A stretch of 64,000 bases of DNA from Nocardia terrae (GCF_009760405.1 NZ_WRPP01000003.1:62001-126000); one strand, 5' to 3'; positions 44,774 to 53,791 are shown, counted from the stretch's first letter. The notes: generated by a model from the letters alone, not told the origin. Translations and numbers: made by a program.

Positions 44774-45574
44774 TCAGTAGTCGGCGCGCAAATGGGTCAC
44801 ATCGCCCGCGGAGACGGCACGGTCACCGATGAGCAGGCGGCCGTTCGCGTCCACACCGGTCGCGATACCGGTGATCACCTCGCCGCCGGGCAGTTCCGCG
44901 CGGACCTCGGTGCCGATGGTGGAGCAGCGTTCACGGTAGGCGGCCGAGAGTTCGGTGATGTCCCAGCCCGCGGCCTCCCAGGCGGTGAAGCGCTGAGCGA
45001 ATTCCCGCAGGATCGCGACCACCAGGGCGGTACGGTTCGGATCTTCCACGCCCGACAGCACCAGCGAAGTGGCATGGGGCACCGGGAGTTCCGCCTCGGT
45101 GAGACTCACGTTCAGACCCACGCCGACCACCACCGCGGGATCGGTTCCCGTGGAAGCGATCTCGGCCAGGATGCCCGCCAGCTTCCGGCCGTCGACGAGA
45201 ACATCATTGGGCCACTTCAGGATTGCCTTCACACCCGTCAGTCCGCGCACCGCGTCCACCACGGCGACACCGGTCAACAGCGGCAGCCAGCCCAGCACCT
45301 CCGGGGCGATCCCGCGCACCCGCACCAGTATCGACATGGCCACCTGCGCCCGCGGCGGGCTCACCCACTGCCGATCGTACCGCCCGCGCCCGCGCTCCTG
45401 CGCCTCCGCGACCAGCACCAGCCGATCGACCTTCGGATCCGCGGCCCGCGCAACCAGATCCGCATTGGTCGAGCCCGTCGACTCGACCACCTCCACGGCG
45501 GAGAAGAACCGCAGGTGCGGCACCTCGGTAACGCTCCGAGCCAGCAAGTCAGCTTCCAGCGGCGACCTCTCCAT
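44774..45574 (-). CDS. birA: Biotin-[acetyl-CoA-carboxylase] ligase
   Basis: 266 aa monofunctional BirA without a DNA-binding domain. Substrate-binding VESTGSTNADL, the biotin loop AEAQERGRGRYDRQWVSP (a variant of the usual GRGRxGRxW), LKWPNDVLVDGRKLAGIL and VGVGLNVSL. Attaches biotin to AccA3-type carboxylase subunits, the gene for which lies 1.6 kb away. ATG 45574 is chosen; ATG 45598 is also in frame. Confidence 0.93.
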   Translation of the reverse strand: MERSPLEADLLARSVTEVPHLRFFSAVEVVESTGSTNADLVARAADPKVDRLVLVAEAQERGRGRYDRQWVSPPRAQVAMSILVRVRGIAPEVLGWLPLLTGVAVVDAVRGLTGVKAILKWPNDVLVDGRKLAGILAEIASTGTDPAVVVGVGLNVSLTEAELPVPHATSLVLSGVEDPNRTALVVAILREFAQRFTAWEAAGWDITELSAAYRERCSTIGTEVRAELPGGEVITGIATGVDANGRLLIGDRAVSAGDVTHLRADY

Positions 45575-45610
45575 GCCCGGAACGCTACTCCCCGCCATCC
45601 ACGCGGAAAG

Positions 45611-45634
45611 GGCGGACCCGAATTCGGATCCGCC
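45611..45634. promoter_or_regulatory. Near-perfect 24-bp palindrome between birA and the next gene
   Basis: GGCGGA-C-CCGAATTCGG-A-TCCGCC, complementary except one C/A pair. It lies 36 bases upstream of the birA start on the minus strand and beyond the stop of the 108-aa gene, so it may be that gene's terminator or an operator. Confidence 0.5.
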
Positions 45635-45711
45635 CCCTACGCATTACGAACTTCCCACCCGTCCGAATCGATGCCCAACGCGGCCACTGATCTCGCCCCG
45701 ACCGGGGTAAC

Positions 45712-46038
45712 TCACCGGGTACGTCCAAAATGGATTCGACGCCCGACCGCCGTCGCGGACGCCCGACCGTCAACGGCACTCAGTCCGCCGTTGAAGGCGC
45801 GGAGAGGCGGGGGAGTCCGCAGCATGGTGGCGAGCGCGTCGAACATGCCGGCGAGGGCGTCTTCGGAGATGTCCCCGCCCATCATCGCGTCGTCGTTGTC
45901 GATGTCGCGATACATGTCGTCGTCCGAGGTCTCGTCGAACTCCGGATCGGTCACCGTCGGTTCCGGTTCCCGGATCCGCCAGTTGGTGAACGACGCCGCC
46001 GTCGCCCGATCCGATTGGTGATTACTCCAGCTCCACAT
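45712..46038 (-). CDS. Hypothetical acidic protein, 108 aa
   Basis: Not recognised. Strong ribosome site GGGGAGG six bases before ATG 46038. The middle is highly acidic (PEFDETSDDDMYRDIDNDDA), followed by a hydrophobic-acidic stretch SEDALAGMFDALATML and a basic end. High G/C at third positions supports it as coding. No membrane helix. Its role is unknown. Confidence 0.65.
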   Translation of the reverse strand: MWSWSNHQSDRATAASFTNWRIREPEPTVTDPEFDETSDDDMYRDIDNDDAMMGGDISEDALAGMFDALATMLRTPPPLRAFNGGLSAVDGRASATAVGRRIHFGRTR

Positions 46039-46209
46039 AACCGCCTCCCCTGGTCGTCGGTTTCGGATGCGACTTCAGGGTCCCCCACATGTGGTCGCCG
46101 AGACGACTGATTTTCTGCGAGCGAACGGCATTACACCTGGTAGGAGTAGGTTTTCGGGAGATCGGTCAATTTCCGGAACGGACAGCGACCCGCGATAGGG
46201 CGCATCGAT

Positions 46210-46554
46210 TCAGGCGTCGACGGGCTCCAGGCCGAGCGCCCCCGCGGTGAAGCGGCGCACGCTCTCGAGACCATCGGCCAGCGCCGCGTCGTATCCGCCA
46301 CGCGCCCAACCGGTTACCGTCGCGGTGCCGTCGGCGTGCGGCTCGACGCCGATCTCGGCCACCATCTCGGCGGTGGTGGGCACGCACACCGCCCATGAGA
46401 AGTGGCTCTCCGCAGCCCATTCGGCGGTGCGCCGGGCCACGTATCCGGGGTCGGTGATGCCGCCGTCGGCGAGGGCCGGGCGGTCGTCGATGCGCTCGTC
46501 GGCGCGCAGGGCGCGCAGATACCAACTGCCCGCATTGATCTCGATGGGCTCCAT
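46210..46554 (-). CDS. Short GNAT-like domain protein, function unknown
   Basis: 114 aa. WYLRALRADERIDDRPALAD and HFSWAVCVPTTAEMVAEIGV follow the beginning and middle of Acetyltransf_3 domains, but the acetyl-CoA loop is not evident, so it is probably a degenerate or non-catalytic member. ATG 46554 overlaps the DUF1707 gene stop by one base, so the two are translationally coupled. Confidence 0.7.
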   Translation of the reverse strand: MEPIEINAGSWYLRALRADERIDDRPALADGGITDPGYVARRTAEWAAESHFSWAVCVPTTAEMVAEIGVEPHADGTATVTGWARGGYDAALADGLESVRRFTAGALGLEPVDA

Positions 46555-46994
46555 CAGTCCTCCGATCCGCGATCGAGTCGCCGCTGCCGCCGCCGGTCCC
46601 GGCGATCCCGATGATCCCGGCCGCTGCCGCCGCTGCCGCCGCGGCCGCCGAACAGCACCGCACCCGCCAGCGGAATCAGCAGGAACACCCACCACTGATG
46701 GGTCACGAAGAACAGGATCACCGCGAGAATCGGCACGACCGGCATCACGCGTTCCTGCCAGTGCGAGCCGAATCCGGATTCCCGTCGCGCCGGGGAGCTC
46801 TTCTCGGCCACCGGCTCGGGCAGATCGGCGAACACCGGCTCGAGGTCGCGACGCGTCATGGCCGCGGCCACGATCCCGCTGCGCTCGTCGAATTCGGCGA
46901 CGCTCAACCGGCCCGCCGCGAAGTGATCCGATAGCCGCTTCATGGCGTCCTCGCGCTCAGCGGTGCCGATGCGGATCTCGGGTGGTTCAGCCAT
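46554..46994 (-). CDS. DUF1707-family SHOCT-like membrane protein
   Basis: 146 aa. The N-terminal DUF1707 is clear: IRIGTAEREDAMKRLSDHFA followed by GRLSVAEFDERSGIVAAAMTRRDL and EPVFADLP. A membrane segment (VMPVVPILAVILFFV, then WWVFLLIPLAGAVLFG) follows, and a Gly/Ser/Arg/Asp-rich tail ends it. DUF1707 proteins are common in actinobacteria, with no established function. Overlaps the GNAT-like gene. Confidence 0.85.
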   Translation of the reverse strand: MAEPPEIRIGTAEREDAMKRLSDHFAAGRLSVAEFDERSGIVAAAMTRRDLEPVFADLPEPVAEKSSPARRESGFGSHWQERVMPVVPILAVILFFVTHQWWVFLLIPLAGAVLFGGRGGSGGSGRDHRDRRDRRRQRRLDRGSED

Positions 46995-47012
46995 GCCACG
47001 ACATTAGCGCGA

Positions 47013-47043
47013 AAGGCCGCTCACCTCGCAGGTGAGCGGCCTT
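47013..47043. terminator. 14-bp hairpin downstream of accA3
   Basis: Perfect arms 47013-47026 and 47030-47043, loop CGC, about 105 bases past the accA3 stop on the minus strand and upstream of the DUF1707 start. Confidence 0.75.
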
Positions 47044-47055
47044 CGCGAAATCCCT

Positions 47056-47095
47056 TGGGGGTTCGGGGGCGAAGCCCCTGAGAGTCCCGAGAGTT
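47056..47095 (-). repeat. Dispersed 40-bp repeat, copy B
   Basis: Reverse-complement copy of the sequence at 26844-26883 (38 of 40 bases identical), here non-coding, between the accA3 tail repeats and the terminator. Confidence 0.8.
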
Positions 47096-47101
47096 GGGTA
47101 C

Positions 47102-47170
47102 TTACTTGATCTCGGCCCGCACGGTCACTTGATCTCTGCCAGCACAGTCACTTGATCTCTGCCAGCACAG
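47102..47170 (-). repeat. Three tandem 23-bp copies spanning the accA3 stop codon
   Basis: Units 47148-47170 and 47125-47147 are identical; 47102-47124 is a diverged third. On the minus strand each reads as codons for the last residues TVxAEIK of AccA3 followed by its own stop (TGA, TGA, TAA). The annotated stop is in the first unit, so the other two are untranslated remnants. Confidence 0.92.
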
Positions 47171-48941
47171 TGCCCTGGGTGATGGCCGCACCGGCCTCCA
47201 CCGACAGACCCGTGATGACACCGGCCTTGTGCGCGGTGACCGGGTTCTCCATCTTCATGGCCTCGAGCACCACGACCAGGTCGCCCGCCTCGACGGTCTG
47301 GCCCTCCTCGACGGCCACCTTCACGACGGTGCCCTGCATCGGGGCGGTCACGGCGTCACCGGAGGCGGCACCGCCGCCCGCGCCACCACGCTTTCGCGGC
47401 TTGGGCTTCTTGCGCACCACACCGTTGCCCGCAGGGGCAGCACCCGCGCCGACCGAGAACTGGCCCGGCAGCGACACTTCCAGGCGACGGCCGCCGACCT
47501 CGACGACCACCTTCTGACGGGGCGCCTCGTCCTCGTCCTCGATGGGCTGGCCACCGGTGTAGGGCTCGATCGGGTTGTCCCACTCGTTCTCGATCCACTT
47601 GGTGTAGACGTCGAACTTGGTGCCGTCACCGACGAACGCCGGGTTCTCGACGATGTGGCGGTGGAACGGGATGACCGTCGCCAGACCCTCGATCTGGTAC
47701 TCGTCCAGCGCGCGGGCGGCACGCTGCAGCGCCTGCTCGCGGGTCTCGCCGGTGACGATCAGCTTGGCCAGCATGGAGTCGAACTGGCCGCCGATGACGC
47801 TGCCCTCGACCACACCGGAATCCACGCGCACACCCGGGCCCGCGGGCTCGCGGTAGACCACGACCGGACCGGGCGCGGGCAGGAAGCCGCGACCGGCGTC
47901 CTCACCGTTGATGCGGAACTCGAACGAGTGGCCGCGCGGGGTCGGGTCCTCGGTGATGGAGAGTTCGTGGCCCTCGGCGATGCGGAACTGCTGGCGCACC
48001 AGGTCGATTCCCGCGGTCTCCTCGGTGACCGGGTGCTCGACCTGCAGGCGGGTGTTCACCTCGAGGAACGACACGGTCTCGCCCTGCACCAGGTACTCCA
48101 CGGTGCCGGCGCCGTAGTAGCCCGCCTCACGGCAGATGGCCTTGGCCGACGCGTGGATCTTGCCGCGCACCTCGTCGGACAGGAACGGCGCGGGCGCCTC
48201 CTCGACCAGCTTCTGGAAGCGACGCTGCAGCGAGCAGTCACGGGTGCCCGCGACCACGACATTGCCGTGCTTGTCGGCGATGACCTGCGCCTCGACGTGG
48301 CGGGCCTTGTCCAGGTACTGCTCCACGAAGCACTCACCGCGACCGAACGCGGCGATCGCCTCACGGGTCGCGGACTCGAACAGCTCCGGGATCTCCTCGA
48401 CGGTGTGCGCGACCTTCATGCCGCGACCGCCGCCACCGAAAGCGGCCTTGATGGCCACCGGCACGCCGTACTCCTTGGCGAACGCGACGACCTCGTCGGC
48501 GTTCTTCACCGGGTCCTTGGTGCCCGCGGCCATCGGGGCCTGCGCGCGCTCGGCGATGTGGCGGGCGGTGACCTTGTCACCCAGATCCCGGATCGACTGC
48601 GGCGAGGGACCGATCCAGATCAGCCCGGCGTCGATCACGGCCTGCGCGAAATCGGCGTTCTCGGAGAGGAAGCCGTACCCGGGGTGGATCGCGTCCGCGC
48701 CGGCCTTCGAGGCGGCGTCGAGGATCTTGTCGAACACCAGGTACGACTCGGCCGAGGTCTGACCACCCAGCGCGAACGCCTCGTCGGCGAGCTTCACGAA
48801 CGGCGCATCGGCGTCCGGCTCGGCGTACACGGCGACACTGGCGATCCCGGCGTCCTTGGCAGCCCGGATCACGCGCACGGCGATCTCGCCTCGGTTGGCT
48901 ACGAGGACCTTCGTGATCTGCGCGTTGGCATGGTTGGGCAC
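47148..48941 (-). CDS. accA3: Acyl-CoA carboxylase alpha subunit (biotin carboxylase + BCCP)
   Basis: 597 aa. Biotin carboxylase ATP-grasp: [20 protein letters not shown] at the N-terminus, [31 protein letters not shown]. The biotin-carrier domain is at the C-terminus with the biotinylated Lys in [11 protein letters not shown] near residue 562. Supplies carboxybiotin to AccD-type carboxyltransferases for malonyl- and methylmalonyl-CoA. A ribosome site CAGGAGG and a -10 TACAAT (minus strand, 48983-48978) precede it. Biotinylated by BirA. Confidence 0.96.
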   Translation of the reverse strand: MPNHANAQITKVLVANRGEIAVRVIRAAKDAGIASVAVYAEPDADAPFVKLADEAFALGGQTSAESYLVFDKILDAASKAGADAIHPGYGFLSENADFAQAVIDAGLIWIGPSPQSIRDLGDKVTARHIAERAQAPMAAGTKDPVKNADEVVAFAKEYGVPVAIKAAFGGGGRGMKVAHTVEEIPELFESATREAIAAFGRGECFVEQYLDKARHVEAQVIADKHGNVVVAGTRDCSLQRRFQKLVEEAPAPFLSDEVRGKIHASAKAICREAGYYGAGTVEYLVQGETVSFLEVNTRLQVEHPVTEETAGIDLVRQQFRIAEGHELSITEDPTPRGHSFEFRINGEDAGRGFLPAPGPVVVYREPAGPGVRVDSGVVEGSVIGGQFDSMLAKLIVTGETREQALQRAARALDEYQIEGLATVIPFHRHIVENPAFVGDGTKFDVYTKWIENEWDNPIEPYTGGQPIEDEDEAPRQKVVVEVGGRRLEVSLPGQFSVGAGAAPAGNGVVRKKPKPRKRGGAGGGAASGDAVTAPMQGTVVKVAVEEGQTVEAGDLVVVLEAMKMENPVTAHKAGVITGLSVEAGAAITQGTVLAEIK

Positions 48942-49073
48942 TGAGCCTCCTGTGCTCTGGATATTTCGTCAGTCGGGATTGTAGGCATCGTGCCAACAAA
49001 GCCCGAAACGGGATAGGGCTACTACCGAGTAGGCCCGAAGAGTGAGCAATACGACTCCCGGGACTCTCAGTTT

Positions 49074-49087
49074 TAGAACCTGTTCTA
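49074..49087. promoter_or_regulatory. Inverted repeat TAGAAC-CT-GTTCTA upstream of accA3
   Basis: A perfect 6-bp-arm palindrome that fits the published KstR-type pattern TnnAACnnGTTnnA, about 133 bp upstream of the accA3 start. It may reflect control by a KstR-like cholesterol or acyl-CoA regulator, or be coincidental. Confidence 0.4.
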
Positions 49088-49101
49088 CCAGATTCCCTCG
49101 A

Positions 49102-49132
49102 GACCCTCCCTGTCAATCACCAGGGAGGGGTC
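49102..49132 (-). terminator. Terminator of the sulfurtransferase gene
   Basis: GACCCTCCCTG (49102-49112) pairs with CAGGGAGGGGTC (49121-49132) with a single bulged G, loop of eight bases, seven bases past the stop. Confidence 0.75.
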
Positions 49133-49138
49133 CGAGCG

Positions 49139-50038
49139 TTACGAGCTTGCCATGGACACGGGCACCGCGCCCGGCTCTTGCCCGATCACGATAGGGGCCC
49201 CGACGGCATTGGCCCACTCGGTCCAGGAACCGTCGTAGTTGCGGACGCCGTACACGCCCAGCAGATACGTGAGAACGAACCAGGTCAGCGCCGAGCGCTC
49301 ACCGACGCGGGAGTAGACCATGGGCGCGACGCCGTCCACGACACCGCCGTAGATGACATCGAGCTCGACCCGGGGACGGAAGCGGGCATCCGCGCCGACC
49401 GAGGACGTCCACGGGATATTGACCGCGGTCGGAATATGCCCCGCCCGCAGCGCCTGCTCCTCGGGACGGTCCAGGACCACCAATTCACCGGCGTACTCCT
49501 CGAACACCCGCGAGTCGATGAGCGGGCCGCCCAGGTGCGCGACCACGTCGCCGCGGAAGGCGCGGGCGGACTTGTCGTCCCGGTCGACCACCGGGTACTC
49601 GCCCAGGCCGGCCGAGGGCACTTCGAAGGTGGTGTCGCGGGCCTCGGAGATCCACGCATCGCGGCCGCCGTCCAGCAGGCGCACGTCCTCATGTCCGAAG
49701 AGGGAGAACACCCACAGGGTGGCGGCCGCGGTGCCGTTGGATTTGTCGCCGTAGATCACCACGGTGTCGTCTCGTTCAATGCCCTTCACGCGCATAAGGT
49801 TGGCGAAGGTCGCGCCGTCGATGACATCGCGCGTACGAGGATCGATCAGTTCGGAACGCCAGTCGATCTTGATGGCACCCGGGACATGGCCGATGTCGTA
49901 TAGCAATATGTCTTCGTTGGACTCGATGATCTTGAGTCCTGGCGTGCCGATGTTTGCCGACAGCCACTCTGTGGTTACTAGTCGGTGAGGATGTGCGTAG
50001 GAGCCGAAAGACTGATGCGGATCCGGAGCGACGGGCAC
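49139..50038 (-). CDS. sseA: SseA-type tandem-rhodanese protein with catalytic Cys replaced by Ser
   Basis: 299 aa in the SseA (Rv3283) position. The N-terminal rhodanese domain shows [20 protein letters not shown]; the C-terminal one shows [10 protein letters not shown] and ends KNYDGSW-like [19 protein letters not shown]. At the active loop, where SseA proteins read YCRIGERSSHTWF, this protein reads [13 protein letters not shown]: residue 243 is Ser, by codon TCC at 49312-49310. The fold and flanking residues are conserved. GTG 50038 follows AAGGA. It is probably unable to carry sulfane sulfur in the normal way. Confidence 0.9.
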   Translation of the reverse strand: MPVAPDPHQSFGSYAHPHRLVTTEWLSANIGTPGLKIIESNEDILLYDIGHVPGAIKIDWRSELIDPRTRDVIDGATFANLMRVKGIERDDTVVIYGDKSNGTAAATLWVFSLFGHEDVRLLDGGRDAWISEARDTTFEVPSAGLGEYPVVDRDDKSARAFRGDVVAHLGGPLIDSRVFEEYAGELVVLDRPEEQALRAGHIPTAVNIPWTSSVGADARFRPRVELDVIYGGVVDGVAPMVYSRVGERSALTWFVLTYLLGVYGVRNYDGSWTEWANAVGAPIVIGQEPGAVPVSMASS

Positions 50039-50111
50039 GTTGTGGTCCTTCACGCGTGGTGGGTTAGGTATTGGCGGTTCGAATCTCGACACCGATCGTA
50101 GGCATGTGGTG

Positions 50112-50121
50112 GTTACGTAAC
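50112..50121. promoter_or_regulatory. Palindrome GTTACGTAAC between the divergent sseA and HTH genes
   Basis: Perfect ten-base palindrome 83 bases before the HTH start. TTACGTAA also occurs at the MarR operator (15911), showing the motif is not unique to this regulator. A GAGGAGGGG ribosome site precedes ATG 50204. Confidence 0.4.
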
Positions 50122-50203
50122 TCGTTTCAGATCACGAATCGGATGATTGGGCGAATTAAGCGCAGCTTCATCCGATAAAGTCTCTCGAGAGGAGGGGTGA
50201 GCT

Positions 50204-51052
50204 ATGTCCGATTCTTGGCCGCGACGGCGACTGCTTGCGATCCTACGTGGCGCCAGCGAGCCTCTCGACGCCCAGGAACTGGCGCGCGTCACCGGCCAGC
50301 ATGTGACCACCGTTCGTTTCCATTTGGACGTCCTCACCCGGGAATCGCTGGTCCGCCAATTCCAGCAGCCGCCGCGCGGTCGCGGCCGCCCCCGCATCGG
50401 CTATACCGCCGTACAGCGATCGGTCGGTTATCAGGAACTGGCCCAGGTGCTGGCCGACCAGCTGGGCAGCGATCCGCGCCGCCGCTCCGACGCCGCCATC
50501 GCGGCCGGGCGCGCCTGGGGCGCGAAACTGGAATCGGTGGATCAGCCCATCGAGACGCTCGAGGACGCCAAGGACCTCACCGTCACCCTCATGTCAGAAC
50601 TCGGCTTCGCCCCCGAACGCGACCACGCCAGCGAGACCGAAGAGTCCGCGCTGATCCGCATGACCGCCTGCCCGCTGCGCGAACTGGCCCGCACCCACTC
50701 CGAGGTGGTGTGCGGCGTGCACCTGGGGCTCATGCGAGAAGTGCTGGACCGCAACGGCGGCCGCGAGAACATGAACGTCCGCCTGCACCCGTTCGTGGAA
50801 CCCGAACTGTGCGTGGCGCGATTGGAGATCCTGGCCGCCCGCACGGGTGAGGCGCTGCGCGAGGAGGAACAGCCGACCCAGACCGGCGAACCCCGATTAG
50901 CGCCGTCGACCAGTCGCATCGCGCCGCAGTTGCGCACCACGACCGAGCCGCAGTTACGCAGTGCCACCGAGCCGCAGTTACGCGGGGCGACCGACCCACA
51001 GCTGCGCAATGCCGACGCCGACTTCGGCAAGCAGTCGACGAACCAGCGGTAG
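50204..51052 (+). CDS. HTH regulator with three conserved cysteines and a C-terminal repeat tail
   Basis: 282 aa. An ArsR/SufR-like winged HTH (residues about 8-60; LDAQELARVTGQHVTTVRFHLDVL, split) is followed by a region with MTACPLRELARTHSEVVCGVHLGL and LHPFVEPELCVARLE: three Cys in the arrangement seen in SufR-type iron-sulfur or redox-sensing regulators. The last about 40 residues are an 8-residue repeat (PQLRxxTE-like). Divergent from the Cys-less SseA. It may sense iron-sulfur or redox status; the target genes are unknown. Confidence 0.82.
   Translation: MSDSWPRRRLLAILRGASEPLDAQELARVTGQHVTTVRFHLDVLTRESLVRQFQQPPRGRGRPRIGYTAVQRSVGYQELAQVLADQLGSDPRRRSDAAIAAGRAWGAKLESVDQPIETLEDAKDLTVTLMSELGFAPERDHASETEESALIRMTACPLRELARTHSEVVCGVHLGLMREVLDRNGGRENMNVRLHPFVEPELCVARLEILAARTGEALREEEQPTQTGEPRLAPSTSRIAPQLRTTTEPQLRSATEPQLRGATDPQLRNADADFGKQSTNQR
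50924..51019 (+). repeat. 24-bp tandem repeat, four copies, in the HTH gene
   Basis: Units start at 50924, 50948, 50972 and 50996, coding PQLRTTTE, PQLRSATE, PQLRGATD and PQLRNADA. The period is exactly 24 bp. The last copy overlaps the 3' end of the convergent maf gene (50978-51619), so part of the array is coding on both strands. Confidence 0.9.
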
Positions 51053-51619
51053 CCCGATGCCGATCACGCTCGATGGATCACCGTCGATGCGATCCACGAA
51101 CCAGCCGCCCAGGCCGTCCAGGGTGAAGGAACCGGCCACCTGCAGCGGCTCGCCCGTCGCGATGTAGGCGTCCAGCTCCTCCGGTTCGGGCTTGGCGAAA
51201 TGCACGGTGGTGGAACTGCAGTCGGCGGCCTCGGCGACGATCTCGCCCGCGCGCAATCGCAGCACGCTGTGCCCGGTCAGCAGATCCGCGCTGCGCCCGG
51301 CCATCTCGGCCCAGCGGGCACGCGCCACCTCAGGGGTCAGCGGTTTGCCCTGCAGCACGTCGTCGACGAGCAGCATCGAATCGCAGCCCACCACAACGGA
51401 ATCGGCGAAGGCCGGATCGGCGGCCAGCTGCCCGGCGATCTCACGGGCCTTGGCACGGGCCAATTCGACGACCACACGGTCGGGCGCGGTATCGGCGGGC
51501 AGTGCCGCCATGACCGCGTCCTCGTCCACATGGGACACCCGCACCACGGGATCGACGCCCGCGTTGCGCAGGACGCCGAGCCGGGCCGGAGATTGTGAAG
51601 CCAGTACGAAGACGGTCAC
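50978..51619 (-). CDS. maf: Maf-family nucleoside triphosphate pyrophosphatase
   Basis: 213 aa. Starts LASQSPARLGVLRNAG, the Maf nucleotide-binding motif, then VVGCDSMLLVDDVLQGKP and, near the C-terminus, GSFTLDGLGGWFVDRIDGDP. Hydrolyses non-canonical or abundant NTPs (dTTP, UTP, modified bases) and is thought to limit septation or mutagenesis. GTG 51619 follows six bases after the accE5 stop. Its 3' end overlaps the HTH gene by 75 bp. Confidence 0.92.
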   Translation of the reverse strand: MTVFVLASQSPARLGVLRNAGVDPVVRVSHVDEDAVMAALPADTAPDRVVVELARAKAREIAGQLAADPAFADSVVVGCDSMLLVDDVLQGKPLTPEVARARWAEMAGRSADLLTGHSVLRLRAGEIVAEAADCSSTTVHFAKPEPEELDAYIATGEPLQVAGSFTLDGLGGWFVDRIDGDPSSVIGIGLPLVRRLLAEVGVGIAQLWVGRPA

Positions 51620-51625
51620 AGGCCG

Positions 51626-51949
51626 TCAGTCGCGCAGGTGCGAGAGCGCCGGAAAAGCGTAGGGCGAGAAGGGTGAAGAGCCGCGGTGCAGCAGGGTCGG
51701 GCGACCCCAGTGGTCGGCCGGGCCACCGTCGGCCGGAGCGGCCGAGGCGCTCGCCGACGCGGCGGCGAACACGGCGACCAGCGCGGCGAGTTCGAGATCG
51801 GTCGGATTGCCCTTGAGAACCCGGACGACGGGTCCGGCGTTCGACGATTCGATCTCGGCGACGGCGGTATCGACGGATTCCGCCAACTCATCGACGGCTA
51901 GATCCAGTTCGGCGGCGCGCAGTACTTCTTCATCGGCCATGGTCGTCAC
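51626..51949 (-). CDS. accE5: Acyl-CoA carboxylase epsilon subunit
   Basis: 107 aa. The N-terminus is acidic; VVRVLKGNPTDLELAALVAVFAAAS is the family signature (the GNPTxxELAALxAVL motif), followed by WGRPTLLHR and SPYAFPALSHLRD. Such small epsilon proteins stabilise the AccA3/AccD5 holoenzyme. GTG 51949 with AGGAGG upstream is preferred over the ATG at 51940. It lies between accD5 and maf on the same strand, as in mycobacteria. Confidence 0.92.
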   Translation of the reverse strand: MTTMADEEVLRAAELDLAVDELAESVDTAVAEIESSNAGPVVRVLKGNPTDLELAALVAVFAAASASASAAPADGGPADHWGRPTLLHRGSSPFSPYAFPALSHLRD

Positions 51950-52153
51950 AGCGCCAGTCCTCCTGTCCGTTCGCCGCGTGGTGCGCGGCTTGTTCACGGC
52001 CCGTGTGTTCCGGGGACGCGAACGGTATTCGATACAACCCCCGACTGCGAGGGTCATTCCTGAACATCTTTGCTCGGATGAGGCGATCGTGCGCGGTACG
52101 AAATCACTTGTCCCAAGGATCAGTGTGCGCCTCATACCGCGCGTATCGCATTT

Positions 52154-53791
52154 TCAGAGCGGAATGTTGCCGTGCTTCTTCGGCGGCAGCGAGACCATCT
52201 TGCGCTCCAGCAGCCGCAGCGCCGACACGATCTGGCCGCGGGTGTGCGAGGGCGGGATGACGGCGTCCACGTAGCCGCGCTCGGCCGCCACGTACGGGTT
52301 GACGAGGGTGTCCTCGTACTCGTTCTGCAGCTCGAGACGCAGGGCGTCGACGTCGTTGCCCTCGGCGGCGGCCTGCTGCAACTGCTTGCGGTAGACGAAA
52401 CCGACCGCGCCGGACGCACCCATGACCGCGATCTGCGCGGTGGGCCACGCCAGGTTCACGTCCGCGCCCATGTGCTTGGAGCCCATGACGTCGTAGGCGC
52501 CGCCGTAGGCCTTGCGGGTGATGATTGTGATCTTGCCCACAGTGGCCTCACCGTAGGCGTAGAGCAGCTTCGCGCCGCGGCGGATGATGCCGTTGTATTC
52601 CTGGCCGGTGCCGGGCAGGAAGCCCGGGACGTCGACCAGGGTGATGATCGGGACGTTGAAGGCGTCGCAGGTGCGCACGAAGCGCGCGGCCTTCTCCGAG
52701 GCGTCGATGTCCAGGCAGCCCGCGAACTGCGAGGGCTGGTTGGCCACGAAACCGACGCTGCGGCCGTCGATTCGGGCGAAGCCGACGATGACGTTCATCG
52801 CGCGCTCGGCCTGGACCTCGAGGAACTCCTCGTCGTCCACCAGGCGCTTGATGACCTCGTGCATGTCGTAGGGCTGGTTCGGCGAGTCCGGGACGATGGT
52901 GTCCAGCTCGAGGTCGGCCTCGGTGAGGTTCTCCTCGATGGCGCCCGCGGCGGCGGTGGCCGGGAAGCGGGGGGCCTCGGCGCGGTTGTTGCTCGGCAGG
53001 TAGCTCAGCAGATCGCGGACGTAGTCCAGGGCGTCCTGCTCGCCGGAGGCGACGTAGTGCGCGACACCGGACTTGACCATGTGGGTGTGGGCGCCGCCCA
53101 GCTCCTCCATGGTGACTTCCTCGCCGGTGACGGTCTTGATGACGTCGGGGCCGGTGACGAACATCTGCGAGGTCTGGTCGACCATGACCACGAAGTCGGT
53201 CAGCGCGGGCGAGTAGACGTGGCCACCCGCGGCCGGGCCCATGATCAGCGAGATCTGCGGGATGACGCCGGAAGCCTGGATGTTGCGGTGGAAGATCTCA
53301 CCGTAGAGACCCAGGGAGACGACGCCTTCCTGGATGCGCGCGCCCGCGCCCTCGTTGATGCCGACGAGCGGGCGGCCGGTGCGCAGCGCCAGGTCCATGA
53401 CCTTGACGATCTTCTCGCCGTAGACCTCGCCGAGCGAGCCGCCGAAGACGGTGACGTCCTGGGAGAAGATGCAGACATCGCGGCCGTCGATGGTGCCGTA
53501 GCCGGTCACCACGCCGTCGCCGAGCGGGCGCTGGTTCTCCAGGCCGAAGTTCACGCTGCGGTGGCGCGCGAGGGCGTCGAGTTCGACGAACGAGCCTTCG
53601 TCCAGCAGGGCGAGGATGCGCTCGCGCGCGGTCATCTTGCCCTTGGCGTGCACCTTGTCGACCGCGGCCTCACCCATCGGGTGCTTGGCCTCTTCCAGCC
53701 GATTGCGCAGGTCAGCAAGCTTGCCGGCGGTGGTGTGGATATCTGGGGCACCTGCCGAACCCGGCGAAGGCTGTTGCTGGACACTCGTCAT
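52154..53791 (-). CDS. accD5: Acyl-CoA carboxylase beta subunit (carboxyltransferase)
   Basis: 545 aa. Carboxyltransferase N-domain: [20 protein letters not shown] and [17 protein letters not shown]-domain: [32 protein letters not shown]. Transfers the carboxyl from AccA3-biotin to acetyl- or propionyl-CoA; the AccD5 type prefers propionyl-CoA. A TACACT -10 at 53804-53799 (minus strand) sits only seven bases from the ATG, suggesting a leaderless transcript. Operon accD5-accE5-maf. Confidence 0.96.
   Translation of the reverse strand: MTSVQQQPSPGSAGAPDIHTTAGKLADLRNRLEEAKHPMGEAAVDKVHAKGKMTARERILALLDEGSFVELDALARHRSVNFGLENQRPLGDGVVTGYGTIDGRDVCIFSQDVTVFGGSLGEVYGEKIVKVMDLALRTGRPLVGINEGAGARIQEGVVSLGLYGEIFHRNIQASGVIPQISLIMGPAAGGHVYSPALTDFVVMVDQTSQMFVTGPDVIKTVTGEEVTMEELGGAHTHMVKSGVAHYVASGEQDALDYVRDLLSYLPSNNRAEAPRFPATAAAGAIEENLTEADLELDTIVPDSPNQPYDMHEVIKRLVDDEEFLEVQAERAMNVIVGFARIDGRSVGFVANQPSQFAGCLDIDASEKAARFVRTCDAFNVPIITLVDVPGFLPGTGQEYNGIIRRGAKLLYAYGEATVGKITIITRKAYGGAYDVMGSKHMGADVNLAWPTAQIAVMGASGAVGFVYRKQLQQAAAEGNDVDALRLELQNEYEDTLVNPYVAAERGYVDAVIPPSHTRGQIVSALRLLERKMVSLPPKKHGNIPL

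Noticed and set aside
50924..51019. Possible CRISPR-like array because of 24-bp regular repeats
   Set aside because: No spacers: the units are contiguous and in frame within a gene. No cas gene anywhere in the window.
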